A stretch of 64,000 nucleotides of DNA from Methyloprofundus sp. GTDB taxonomy: Bacteria > Pseudomonadota > Gammaproteobacteria > Methylococcales > Methylomonadaceae. The translations under genes were made by a program, and so were the position numbers. This document shows positions 55,786 through 64,000 of this stretch, piece after piece. Each line of letters begins with the position of its first letter. Position 1 is the stretch's first letter. Location of the stretch: assembly GCA_016592635.1 (NCBI GenBank), contig AP023240.1:2087630-2151629 (forward strand). Reading direction: 5' to 3'. Under the pieces are notes generated by a model. That model was not told the DNA's origin. It saw only the letters and a program-made list of their open reading frames with translations, and made no database searches.

Positions 55786-56211
55786 ATGATTGGAAAAATT
55801 AAAAGTTACGACGAAGCAACACAAACAGGTATCATCAAAAGTGATGATCAGTTTTATGAGTTTCATATTGATAGTTGGAGTGAAACTGAAATACCGCGTG
55901 TTGATTCAGATGTACTCTTTGAAGACGAAGGTGAAACAGCCAGCATGGTAGTCTTAATCGGCAGTTACTTGGATAGTAAACATAGGGAGGCAGTCAAATC
56001 TCGTAAAATTGCAACTGCTTTAGCTTTCTTTCCATTAACAGGTATGTTTGGTGGACACCGCTGGTATTTAGGCTTTTATAAATTAGCGACTTTCCAAATA
56101 TTGGTGACATTAGTCACCTTTGGAGCAGGTTACCTTTGGCCCTTTATGGAAGGTTTTTTACTGATCACAGGTCGAATTTATAAAGACAAAGAAGGCCGCC
56201 CTTTAAAATAA
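55786..56211 (+). CDS. OB-fold (cold-shock-like) plus TM2 domain protein
   Basis: 141 residues. Residues 1-50 (MIGKIKSYDEATQTGIIKSD, then DVLFEDEGETA) resemble a cold-shock-type OB fold, but without the aromatic RNP motifs. Residues 70-130 are a TM2 domain: two helices with ALAFFPLTGMFGGHRWYLGF between, the usual G-HRFYLG turn. TM2 proteins are small membrane proteins of poorly known function. The joining of an OB fold to TM2 is seen in some bacterial families. It has its own ribosome site and is 39 bp upstream of cobS. Confidence 0.75.
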   Translation: MIGKIKSYDEATQTGIIKSDDQFYEFHIDSWSETEIPRVDSDVLFEDEGETASMVVLIGSYLDSKHREAVKSRKIATALAFFPLTGMFGGHRWYLGFYKLATFQILVTLVTFGAGYLWPFMEGFLLITGRIYKDKEGRPLK

Positions 56212-56250
56212 ACCTAGCGTCCTAACACCCCGTTTTATTTAATTTATATC

Positions 56251-56982
56251 ATGCTGATATCTTTTGCGCTTGCTGTACAATTTTTAACACGCATCCCTAT
56301 TCATATTAAGGGCAATATCAGCAATCAACATCTAGGTCAGTCAGTACTCTTTTACCCTATTATTGGTATTGCTATTGGCATAACACTCGTGCTTATCGCG
56401 CAATTATTACCAAATACCCACCCCGCTCTAACAGCAGCAATCATATTATCTATTTGGGTGGCGCTAACAGGGGGGCTGCACCTAGATGGACTTGCAGATT
56501 GCAGCGATGCTTGGGCAGGAGGTTTAGGCGATAAAGAACGTAGCCTAAGTATCATGAAAGACCCTGCTGCTGGCCCTATTGCAGTGGTGATATTAGTTTT
56601 ACTCTTGCTCTTAAAGTGGAGTGCATTACAAACTCTCTTACAGCAAGATCATATTTTAATGCCATTAGTACTTGCGCCTTTCCTAGGACGCTTAAGTATA
56701 TTAATGCTAATGTTAACGACCCCCTACATTAGAAAAAATGGTTTAGGTGCTGCCATGCAAACTGAATTACCTAAACATGCTGCCAAACTTATAGTTATTT
56801 TTTCTTTAGCCAGTAGTTTTTGGCTTGGCAATGTCACTATGATAATAAGCGCTTGCCTTGCCATTGCACTACTACGTTATTTAGCCATGCAACGCTTGCA
56901 AGGTGTGACGGGGGATGTTTATGGTGCAAGTGTGGAAATTACCGAAACCGTGGTACTCACCAGTCTAATCCTTAGCCAATGA
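56251..56982 (+). CDS. cobS: Adenosylcobinamide-GDP ribazoletransferase (cobalamin synthase)
   Basis: 243 residues with about six membrane helices. The conserved acidic motif GGLHLDGLADCSDAWAGG and ERSLSIMKDPAAGPIAVV identify it. It joins adenosylcobinamide-GDP and alpha-ribazole, the last step of vitamin B12 nucleotide-loop assembly, at the inner membrane. Its last four bases overlap the bluB start, so the two are coupled. Confidence 0.95.
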   Translation: MLISFALAVQFLTRIPIHIKGNISNQHLGQSVLFYPIIGIAIGITLVLIAQLLPNTHPALTAAIILSIWVALTGGLHLDGLADCSDAWAGGLGDKERSLSIMKDPAAGPIAVVILVLLLLLKWSALQTLLQQDHILMPLVLAPFLGRLSILMLMLTTPYIRKNGLGAAMQTELPKHAAKLIVIFSLASSFWLGNVTMIISACLAIALLRYLAMQRLQGVTGDVYGASVEITETVVLTSLILSQ

Positions 56983-57623
56983 ATGAACATAAATTTTCTG
57001 CTGCTGAAATTGCTGGTGTCTATCGAGCCATTGCAGAACGACGTGATATGCGGCACTTTATTGATAAGCCAATAGCAACTGACACCTTAAACAAATTACT
57101 ACAGGCTGCTCATCAAGCAGGCAGTGTCGGCTTAATGCAACCTTGGCGCTTTATCAGAATCACCTCCCCCACATTACGCAGCAACATTCACCAACTTGTC
57201 GAAGTAGAACGTAAGCTCACTGCTGATGCCTTAGGCGAGCGTCAAGATGAGTTTATGAAACTGAAAGTGGAAGGTATTCTAGAGTGTGCTGAATTATTAG
57301 TCGTTGCTCTACCTGATAAACGGGAGCAGCATATTTTTGGCCGCCGTACCTTACCTGAAATGGATATTGCCTCTACCGCCTGTGCTATCCAAAATATATG
57401 GCTAGCAGCCCGAGCGGAAGGCATAGGGATGGGTTGGGTATCATTATTTGACCCTGAAGCCCTTGCAACACTATTAAAAATGCCCACTGGTAGTCAGCCT
57501 ATTGCCATTTTATGCTTAGGGCATGTAGAAGAATTTTATAGCAAGCCAATGCTGGAGCTGGAGCATTGGGCTAAAGCACGGGATTTAGATGAGTTTATTA
57601 GTGAGAATTACTGGTGTAACTAA
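56979..57623 (+). CDS. bluB: 5,6-dimethylbenzimidazole synthase BluB
   Basis: 214 residues of the nitroreductase fold. YRAIAERRDMRHFIDKPI and AHQAGSVGLMQPWRFIRI are typical BluB motifs, and GRRTLPEMDIASTACAIQN with AEGIGMGWVSLFDP supports it. It splits reduced FMN with oxygen to give the lower ligand of B12, supplying CobS. The operon of cobS and bluB suggests an aerobic B12 maker or salvager. No cobalamin riboswitch is visible in the short region upstream. Confidence 0.92.
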   Translation: MNEHKFSAAEIAGVYRAIAERRDMRHFIDKPIATDTLNKLLQAAHQAGSVGLMQPWRFIRITSPTLRSNIHQLVEVERKLTADALGERQDEFMKLKVEGILECAELLVVALPDKREQHIFGRRTLPEMDIASTACAIQNIWLAARAEGIGMGWVSLFDPEALATLLKMPTGSQPIAILCLGHVEEFYSKPMLELEHWAKARDLDEFISENYWCN

Positions 57624-57766
57624 TTGAACTCAAAAGCACGAGACTCTTGCCGCCAACCTCACTAGCAAGTGTTGCAATCAGCAGATATTAAAAGCTATAA
57701 TTATTCTAATATGGCATACTCTCTACTCATTGAAGTTGCATTCCATTCACTCCCTATTGTGCAAAC

Positions 57767-59038
57767 ATGAAGCCTTGGGCATTCATACTCCATATTATGC
57801 CAAAGAACCCTTCTGTTATTTTTATTATTACATGCTTGGTACTAGCAGTAAATATAGTTAAAGCAGGTGAGTTTTCGCCAAAATTATCAGTCTCAGGCTT
57901 TGGCTCTTTTGCCGGCACAGGTACCGATACTGATGTTATCAGCTTTTACCGGGAACAAACGCAAACAAAACCAGCCACAAAATCATGGGGAGTTACAACA
58001 GATTCTCGCCTAGGTTTGCAACTAGATATTGCATTTAATGAACAGTTTCATATCACCACGCAATACATTGTCCGTGACCATGCGGGAGACTTTTTTGAAC
58101 AAAATTTAGAATGGGCTTTTTTACGCTGGAGCCCACGTAGTGATATAGATATTCGGGTAGGACGTTTAGGTATTGATAGCTATCTGCTAGCTGATTACCG
58201 TGATGTAGGCTATGCCTACCCTTGGATGCGTCCACCACATGAATTCTATGCCCATATCCCGGGTAGCCATTTTGATGGATTTGATATAAGTCAGCATTAT
58301 AATTTAGGGAATAGTCATTTAACACTAAAGCTCTTTGCTGGTTATGTGCACAGTTCTGTTCCTCAAAGTGATACGGCTATAAATGGAGCAACGACCGGCA
58401 CTAGCCTAACGGCTGTTTCAGGGAATTGGCGCGCTAAAATAAGTTATGCCTATATTCACGTATTGAGTGAGCTAATTGATGCAAATGTGGTCAACACCAT
58501 AAAATCTCCATTGCTAAATATTTTTTTTCCTGATGTTGATGCGATTGCACCACAATTGACAACAGTCAACAACCAAGCAAATTATTTAGCTATTGGAGGC
58601 AGTTACGATGATGGTGTGTGGCAACTTCAGGCCGAGGCTGCCTATGCAGCAACTAATTCGCTGTTTATTGCCTCACAAGCTACCGCCTATCTTAGTATTG
58701 CTCGACGATTTTCTGAAGTGACATTATTTGGCCTATACGGTGTTGCTTACTCCTTTCAAGATAAATTGGAGATCCCTCCCCCTGTCACTCCTAGCCCTGA
58801 ACTACAAAAAGTCCATGACATAATTGAAGCCTATGGAAATCAAAACACAACAGCTGAGCAATCGCTTTCTATAGGCTTACGTTGGGATTTTTATACTAAT
58901 TTTGCATTTAAAATGCAATGGAGTCATTACTGGCTTGGCTCAGACCTTAGTCCGGCTCTGTGGGAACCACTACGGTATGGCCAAACTACACCCAATAACG
59001 TTAATGTCTGGTCTGTTGGCGTGGACTTTATATTTTAA
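57767..59038 (+). CDS. Outer-membrane porin-like beta-barrel, copy 1
   Basis: 423 residues. A signal segment ends around VNIVKAGEFSP. The barrel strands are alternating-hydrophobic and the protein ends in Phe (VGVDFIF), the usual outer-membrane sorting signal. Motifs such as SWGVTTDSRLGLQLD and HAGDFFEQNLEWAFLRW are shared with the second copy at 59456-60727. The start may also be Met11. Its stop overlaps the next gene start by one base (TAATG). It probably forms an anion or phosphate channel given its neighbour; that is inference. Confidence 0.8.
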   Translation: MKPWAFILHIMPKNPSVIFIITCLVLAVNIVKAGEFSPKLSVSGFGSFAGTGTDTDVISFYREQTQTKPATKSWGVTTDSRLGLQLDIAFNEQFHITTQYIVRDHAGDFFEQNLEWAFLRWSPRSDIDIRVGRLGIDSYLLADYRDVGYAYPWMRPPHEFYAHIPGSHFDGFDISQHYNLGNSHLTLKLFAGYVHSSVPQSDTAINGATTGTSLTAVSGNWRAKISYAYIHVLSELIDANVVNTIKSPLLNIFFPDVDAIAPQLTTVNNQANYLAIGGSYDDGVWQLQAEAAYAATNSLFIASQATAYLSIARRFSEVTLFGLYGVAYSFQDKLEIPPPVTPSPELQKVHDIIEAYGNQNTTAEQSLSIGLRWDFYTNFAFKMQWSHYWLGSDLSPALWEPLRYGQTTPNNVNVWSVGVDFIF

Positions 59039-59454
59039 TGGCTATGAAAAATTTTATTCTAAGCTGTTTTATATTATTGCTGTCAACTCAAAGCGTTGCT
59101 GAAATTGCCGTCATAGCTAATTTGCAAAATAGCCAACAGCAACTAAGCCCATTACAAGTTCAAGATATATTTATGGGTCGTACCCGTGCCTTTCCAAATG
59201 GAAAATTTGCAATAACGTTTGATCAACAGGCATTACGCAATGACTTTTATCAAAAGCTCACTGACCGCCCTATTGCACAAATCAATGCTTATTGGGCGCG
59301 CCTTATGTTTAGCGGCCAGACTTCTCCGCCAGCCAAACTCCCTGATGATCAAAGCGTCATCAAGGTCGTTCAAGAAAATGCAGGTGCGATTGGTTATATA
59401 AATAGTAAAAATGCCGATGCACAATCGGTACGTATTTTATTGATCCTGAAATAA
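59038..59454 (+). CDS. Small phosphate-binding-like (PstS-like) periplasmic protein
   Basis: 138 residues with a signal peptide ending near TQSVAEIAV. The mature part LSPLQVQDIFMGRTRAFPNG, INAYWARLMFSGQTSPP and VQENAGAIGYINSKN is the pattern of short PstS-like single-domain proteins. Full PstS is about 340 residues, so it has only one lobe-like unit. It lies between two porin genes with 1-base overlap and 1-base gap, so it is strictly co-translated. Similar proteins occur next to GGDEF genes and may report ligand binding rather than transport. Confidence 0.82.
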   Translation: MAMKNFILSCFILLLSTQSVAEIAVIANLQNSQQQLSPLQVQDIFMGRTRAFPNGKFAITFDQQALRNDFYQKLTDRPIAQINAYWARLMFSGQTSPPAKLPDDQSVIKVVQENAGAIGYINSKNADAQSVRILLILK

Positions 59455-59455
59455 T

Positions 59456-60727
59456 ATGCGACTACCTTTAGCATCTCTTATCCGAAACACGCTTTTAGTC
59501 AGCGTCATTAGCTGTTTTTTTGCTCTCTTTAACATCACCCATGCCAGTGAATTTTCCCCACAGTGGTCAATAAAAGGCTTTGGTTCTTTATCTGTAGTAG
59601 GCACTGATACTAATGCCATTGGCTTTTATCGTGATAGATCGCAAGCTCAGAGCATCACAAAATCTTGGGGCGTTACTCCCGATTCCCGTCTTGGGTTGCA
59701 GTTTGATGCAAGCTTTAATGAAGCACTGCAGATGAGCATTCAGTGGGTAGCCCGTGATCATGCCGGACATTTTTTTGAACAAAATTTGGAATTGGCATTT
59801 TTACGCTGGCATGCTGCAAATGACCTTGATATTAGGGTCGGTCGCATGGGTACTGATGTTTATTTGTCTTCAGATTATCGCAATGTCAGTTATGCTTATC
59901 CATGGATGCGCCCTCCTCATGAATTTTATGGCAGTATTCCAATTTATCATTACGATGGCTTTGCTATCAGTAAACGCTATGCCATCAATCACGGTTATTT
60001 AACAACTAAAATGTTTGCTGGATATTCCACTAATCAGTTGATCTCAAACCCAGGGAATGAATTATTTGATTTTAATGCGCCTGTAGTAGGTGGTAACTTA
60101 ACGTATGAATATAATCATTGGCGTACAAAACTAAGCTATGTTTTTGTACACCCCATTACAGATACGCCAAATTTTGATGCAACAGCAACCACCTTAAATA
60201 ATACTGTCGTTAACTTTGCGTTACCTGGCATTAATGAGCTAACTCCATATTTAACAACTAAGCACAGTAATATGCATTTTATTTCTGTGGGGGGAGCTTA
60301 TGATGATGGCACTTGGTTGATGCAAGTTGAAGGAGCCTATTTACATAGCGATTCACCACTATTCCCTTCACAGACCAGTGCTTATCTCAGTATCGGCAGA
60401 CGCTTTGCCAACGTTACTTTATATACCTTATTTGGTATAGCCCATACGTTTACAGAACATATTAATGTTCCAGACTCAATATTACCTAACCCAGAATTTC
60501 AACAAATTCATGATTCGGTTGATGGCTTCCTTAATCAAAATGGGGTTGATGAGCAGTCTATTTCTTTAGGCATACGCTGGGATGTATATTCCAACATTGC
60601 CTTAAAAGCTCAGTGGAGTCACTTCTGGATTGGCAATAATGGTGCACAACTTTGGCAGAAGTTTGATTTGGAACCTACACCTGATAAGGTTAATGTCTGG
60701 TCGTTTGGTTTTGACTTTATCTTCTGA
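59456..60727 (+). CDS. Outer-membrane porin-like beta-barrel, copy 2
   Basis: 423 residues, exactly the length of copy 1. It shares SWGVTPDSRLGLQFD, RDHAGHFFEQNLELAFLRWH and YAYPWMRPPHEFY, and ends FGFDFIF. The two proteins clearly come from a tandem duplication of the porin around the binding-protein gene. Differences cluster in loops such as 180-215, where specificity would be set. The signal peptide ends near HASEFSP. It precedes the diguanylate cyclase gene by 23 bp. Confidence 0.82.
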   Translation: MRLPLASLIRNTLLVSVISCFFALFNITHASEFSPQWSIKGFGSLSVVGTDTNAIGFYRDRSQAQSITKSWGVTPDSRLGLQFDASFNEALQMSIQWVARDHAGHFFEQNLELAFLRWHAANDLDIRVGRMGTDVYLSSDYRNVSYAYPWMRPPHEFYGSIPIYHYDGFAISKRYAINHGYLTTKMFAGYSTNQLISNPGNELFDFNAPVVGGNLTYEYNHWRTKLSYVFVHPITDTPNFDATATTLNNTVVNFALPGINELTPYLTTKHSNMHFISVGGAYDDGTWLMQVEGAYLHSDSPLFPSQTSAYLSIGRRFANVTLYTLFGIAHTFTEHINVPDSILPNPEFQQIHDSVDGFLNQNGVDEQSISLGIRWDVYSNIALKAQWSHFWIGNNGAQLWQKFDLEPTPDKVNVWSFGFDFIF

Positions 60728-60750
60728 GCTTATAAGTAACAATACATCAT

Positions 60751-62355
60751 ATGCCTTCAAAACATTTGCATCATAAATTAGTTATTTACATACTCTGCTC
60801 TGCCCTTTTTATAGCTGGCATAGCCATTAGTTTTGCTTTCATCTCTGAATTTAGCCGCTCGCAAGAACACACTGAAGTTATGCTGAATCAACTCATGGAT
60901 ACGGTAGAAAAAACGGCCGCCATAGCTGCTTACTCACGTGATAAAGTGATTGCCAAAGATGTTATTGATGGCTTATTACGTAACGACAGTGTCTTCAGCG
61001 CAAGTATTAGTAGTGATAACATTATTTTAGCTGAAAAAAGTAAAACTGCGCTTACAAAAGACACCAGCCAACTGGCTCGCTCTTTGCACTCCCCTTTTGC
61101 TAAACAGCAACTAATCGGACAACTTATTATTAGCCCAAATATTCAATTTAACCTGATGGAGGCAAAGCATGCTGCTTATGCAAGTGCTATCAATTCATTG
61201 CTGCTAATAACTGTTACCACTGTCATATTATTAGTACTGGTTCGTTCCAACATATCTCATCCACTATTAACAGTTTCTAATACAGTGCATGCGATTAAAG
61301 CTGGTAAACAAAACCGCATCCCGCTATTAGAAAGTCATAAGCATAATGAGCTTGGGCGACTGATAGATGATATTAATGATTTGCTAATAAACCAGGAAAT
61401 AAAATTCAAACAAGAAGAAATCTTAAGAAAATCTATGCAACATATGGAGCAGCAACTGCGCCATATTTTTGATTCCAGTAGTGCTGGCTTATTTTTGCTA
61501 GATAATTTTGGCCACTTAATCAACTACAATTCAACTTTACTCACAGTACTGCATTGCGAAACCAAGCCAAGCCTTACCTTTACTAATAAGGACTTTGCCA
61601 CCCTATTCATTAAAGAAAAGCGCGAATTTCAACTTATGCTAAGTAATGCCCTGCAGTCAGCAGAATTACAATCACAGGATTTTTCGCTGCAACAACACCA
61701 AACTCCCGCTATTTGGATCCACTGCCTACTTTCTAAAGTGATTGATGCATCTGGGAAAGAGCGTATTGAAGGGGTGGTCTTTGATGTCACCAAGCGAGTG
61801 CTGAGTGAACAAGCGACTCAACATAAAGCAGATCATGACTCGCTCACCGGCTTACTGTTACGACAAGCGACACGAGAAAGATTTAACCATCATACTACCG
61901 GCAATGATTTCCCTAAGGTCAGTGTCTTTTTATTAGATCTCGATGGTTTTAAGCAAGCAAATGATACTCATGGACACGATGTGGGTGATATAGTCTTAAG
62001 GAGAACAGCTCAACGCTTAAGTGCTTGTGTACGAGTTGGTGATTTGGTTTGTCGCTTAGGTGGTGATGAATTCCTGATTATCGTACTGGATAACAATACT
62101 TATGATGGTGCATTAGATATTGCCGAAAAAATGATTACTAACATTCAATCGCCAATATCTATTAATAACAATTTATCTGTACAGGTTGGTGCCAGTATAG
62201 GTATTGCTATCACCCCTCAACATGGACTCAATTTTGATAACTTAGTTAAATCAGCTGATGAGTCTATGTATGAGGTGAAACGGCAAGGTAAAAATGGCTT
62301 GGGCATAATGCTTGCCAATCAAATACAGGTTAAGTTATTCCGCCCCCATTCCTAA
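60751..62355 (+). CDS. Membrane diguanylate cyclase (sensor-HAMP-PAS-GGDEF)
   Basis: 534 residues. Two membrane helices (about 10-32 and 146-164) flank a periplasmic sensor with MDTVEKTAAIAAYSRDKVIA, which is typical of proteins partnered with PstS-like subunits. A HAMP linker (165-220) and a PAS-like domain (235-355) follow. The catalytic RLGGDEFLIIVL is intact, preceded by LLDLDGFKQANDTHGHDVGD. It makes cyclic di-GMP at the inner membrane. It is the last gene of the porin operon and probably responds to the ligand carried by the periplasmic protein. Confidence 0.92.
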   Translation: MPSKHLHHKLVIYILCSALFIAGIAISFAFISEFSRSQEHTEVMLNQLMDTVEKTAAIAAYSRDKVIAKDVIDGLLRNDSVFSASISSDNIILAEKSKTALTKDTSQLARSLHSPFAKQQLIGQLIISPNIQFNLMEAKHAAYASAINSLLLITVTTVILLVLVRSNISHPLLTVSNTVHAIKAGKQNRIPLLESHKHNELGRLIDDINDLLINQEIKFKQEEILRKSMQHMEQQLRHIFDSSSAGLFLLDNFGHLINYNSTLLTVLHCETKPSLTFTNKDFATLFIKEKREFQLMLSNALQSAELQSQDFSLQQHQTPAIWIHCLLSKVIDASGKERIEGVVFDVTKRVLSEQATQHKADHDSLTGLLLRQATRERFNHHTTGNDFPKVSVFLLDLDGFKQANDTHGHDVGDIVLRRTAQRLSACVRVGDLVCRLGGDEFLIIVLDNNTYDGALDIAEKMITNIQSPISINNNLSVQVGASIGIAITPQHGLNFDNLVKSADESMYEVKRQGKNGLGIMLANQIQVKLFRPHS

Positions 62356-62375
62356 ACGAGAATTCAATAAATTTA

Positions 62376-63494
62376 TTACAAATAACGTAACCAAATAGAT
62401 TGTGCATGTTTTGCTTTAAATGCGCGATACCACAAGCAAAAGGGATAGAGCAGTACCAGCATAACAATTGTTATAAGGTAGGTCATATTAATATCAGTGA
62501 AATGCCTTAAACCACCATATGTAGCAGAACCTTCAAATATCAGGCGATGCACTAGATAAAATATCATTGATGTTTGCCCAAAGACTAGAAGCACCCCATT
62601 GGGGCGCACTCCAACTAGCCTTTCTATCAACATCATTATCGCCAAAATAACCGACATCACTCCTAACTCTAGTAATGTAAACGTTGCAGAGGGCGGATAT
62701 TTACTAACATGCAACCACTGCTGCCAACTATTATCTTCTCTATATAGAAACATATTACCGTAATCATTGTAATACCGAATCAAGACAAAGGCGGCTAATG
62801 CGCTTGTACCTAGGGTAAATAATAATGTGACAGGGCCAATGCGTGCTTTGCCTTCACTGAAAGATAACAGATAGCGGCCAAACACCCAACCTAAAATCAT
62901 TATTGCCAACCAAGGCAATAATGGGTATTTAATCACCAAATCAGGTGATGCATAAGTAGAAATAAGTAATGCCGCAATAATTGATTCTGTATTTTCCTGA
63001 GGTGGCCATACTTGTGCTGTCAATAAACCGCCAAAACCTATCCACGCAAGTGCCAGAGTTAATAAGCTTATACTGGAAAGCCGGCGCAAAACAGCCATAC
63101 ACATCATGGCAACACCAATGGCATATAATACCTGTATAGTCATGCGCCCTGAGAACAAGGAAATAATAGTCGGATCAAGTAACGCAATAAATGCACCGCG
63201 AAGCAATATATCCTTATCAATTTTAGTGCTATCAAAGCCTTTGGCAAGCTTACGCTCAACACTGATAGCTAAAGCAGTTCCAGCTAAAAAAACAAATACA
63301 GGTGCACAAAGGTGACTTATCCAGCGGGTAAAAAACTCAAATTCAGGTAATGAAGTACCTGCAACATATAATGCAGCTGAGTCGGTAGAATTATGCCCCA
63401 CATCATATGCCATCGATGCATGATCAAGCACCATGATAAGCATGACAAAACCACGCATCCAGTCAATTGCCGCTATCCTTTTTGATTTTGCCAT
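62376..63494 (-). CDS. DUF1624/HGSNAT-like multi-spanning membrane protein
   Basis: 372 residues with about ten helices. RIAAIDWMRGFVMLIMVLDH carries the conserved Asp, Arg and His of the family, and ISHLCAPVFVFLAGTALAIS follows. Relatives include heparan-alpha-glucosaminide N-acetyltransferase, which acetylates sugars across a membrane. The bacterial function is usually unknown; transfer of an acyl group to a glycan is plausible. It is convergent with the cyclase gene (20 bp between stops). Confidence 0.85.
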   Translation of the reverse strand: MAKSKRIAAIDWMRGFVMLIMVLDHASMAYDVGHNSTDSAALYVAGTSLPEFEFFTRWISHLCAPVFVFLAGTALAISVERKLAKGFDSTKIDKDILLRGAFIALLDPTIISLFSGRMTIQVLYAIGVAMMCMAVLRRLSSISLLTLALAWIGFGGLLTAQVWPPQENTESIIAALLISTYASPDLVIKYPLLPWLAIMILGWVFGRYLLSFSEGKARIGPVTLLFTLGTSALAAFVLIRYYNDYGNMFLYREDNSWQQWLHVSKYPPSATFTLLELGVMSVILAIMMLIERLVGVRPNGVLLVFGQTSMIFYLVHRLIFEGSATYGGLRHFTDINMTYLITIVMLVLLYPFCLWYRAFKAKHAQSIWLRYL

Positions 63495-63602
63495 TCAGAT
63501 ACCATTCCTACCTTTTAATTTAATACCTTATTCTCAAATAACACCTGAATCGGTAAAAAATAAAACAAATTTCTCTACATCTCTGCCTACAAAAGACATA
63601 AA

Positions 63603-63636
63603 AAAAGGCTCACACCCCAAAGAATGTAAGCCTTTT
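63603..63636 (-). terminator. Terminator after the small membrane protein gene
   Basis: On the minus strand AAAAGGCTTACA pairs with TGTGAGCCTTTT (one G-T), followed by more T. It lies 36 bp after the stop of the gene at 63672. Confidence 0.85.
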
Positions 63637-63671
63637 AAATACTACAGCAATAAGGCTGCCAGCATTAATCC

Positions 63672-63995
63672 TTATTTAATAGATTCTGCCATTTGATTAA
63701 ATGCCTCAACCTTTTCTTTACCAACTTTTACTAAGTCCATGCCTGTTTCCATCACCATAGCAATTAAGCCAGGTGTGTTATAAACTATTTTGCCTAAAAA
63801 CCCTACGATTGGTAACCCAATTAGCGCACCAACAAAAGTGTTAATGCCAAATACACCTAATAATTTAGTGATCATTACTAACGCATCTAATGGAATAAAC
63901 ACCATTGCACCGAAGTAAATAATAACCATAAAGGTAAAAATAACAAAAATAACAAACTGGATAAGTCTAACTAAGGCAATATTTATTTTTTTCAT
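63672..63995 (-). CDS. Small membrane protein of unknown function
   Basis: 107 residues with two or three hydrophobic segments (about 8-32, 38-52 and 54-70), then a short helical tail ending EAFNQMAESIK. The start ATG at 63995 is only five bases from the window end, so a longer protein cannot be excluded. No family is recognised. It has its own terminator at 63603-63636. Confidence 0.6.
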   Translation of the reverse strand: MKKINIALVRLIQFVIFVIFTFMVIIYFGAMVFIPLDALVMITKLLGVFGINTFVGALIGLPIVGFLGKIVYNTPGLIAMVMETGMDLVKVGKEKVEAFNQMAESIK

Positions 63996-64000
63996 TTTTG

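Overview
The window is AT-rich chromosomal DNA from a Gram-negative bacterium, most likely a gammaproteobacterium. Support comes from outer-membrane beta-barrels, a TonB-dependent receptor, lipoproteins, an AsmA-family protein, glnK-amtB and a sigma54-type activator. The intergenic palindromic repeats and the copper-protein pair resemble those I remember from methanotroph-like Methylococcales. No methane-oxidation marker lies here, so that placement is tentative.

Layout. 1-1992 (minus): an amino-acid-type periplasmic binding protein coupled to a DctA/GltP-type symporter, cut by the window edge. 2649-7764 (plus): a DUF1353 protein, a class 3 lipase, a heme-catalase-like protein and a RoxA/MauG-like di-heme lipoprotein, closed by a perfect 21-bp hairpin. 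7840-23895: a two-armed cluster for a sulfated glycan. The leftward arm has a Wzx flippase fused to an FG-GAP/ASPIC propeller, a sulfotransferase and an unrecognised large protein. The rightward arm has a sulfotransferase fused to a catalytically dead CysQ-like domain, four GT2-type and one GT-B-like glycosyltransferases, a polysaccharide deacetylase and a third sulfotransferase. 24028-31525: an HdeD-like protein, an epimerase pseudogene wrecked by two copies of a ~275-bp element, a lipoprotein sulfatase, a TonB-dependent receptor and an EF-hand protein.

32042-42090: an acyltransferase, then a signalling block. The block has a REC-AAA-sigma54 regulator with an unusual C-terminus, a two-repeat CRISPR-like mini-array, an intact IS4-family element with 9-bp target duplication, and a YfiR-like / hybrid kinase / REC / REC-GGDEF operon. 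The kinase carries an in-frame TAG. 42716-48647: a protein resembling the plant IQM domain, an unknown secreted protein and a giant DUF748/AsmA protein. 49002-53042: glnK-amtB, a two-META-domain lipoprotein and a CinA homologue with a degenerate deamidase site. 53366-57623: a multicopper oxidase with a membrane cupredoxin, an OB-TM2 protein, and cobS-bluB. 57767-62355: a porin / phosphate-binding-like / porin / diguanylate cyclase operon. 62376-63995 (minus): a DUF1624 membrane protein and a small membrane protein.

The strongest leads are the sulfotransferase-pseudoCysQ fusion, the flippase-propeller fusion, the IQM-like protein, the orphan mini-CRISPR, the phased CTATAAG repeats upstream of two unrelated genes, and the amber-split hybrid kinase.
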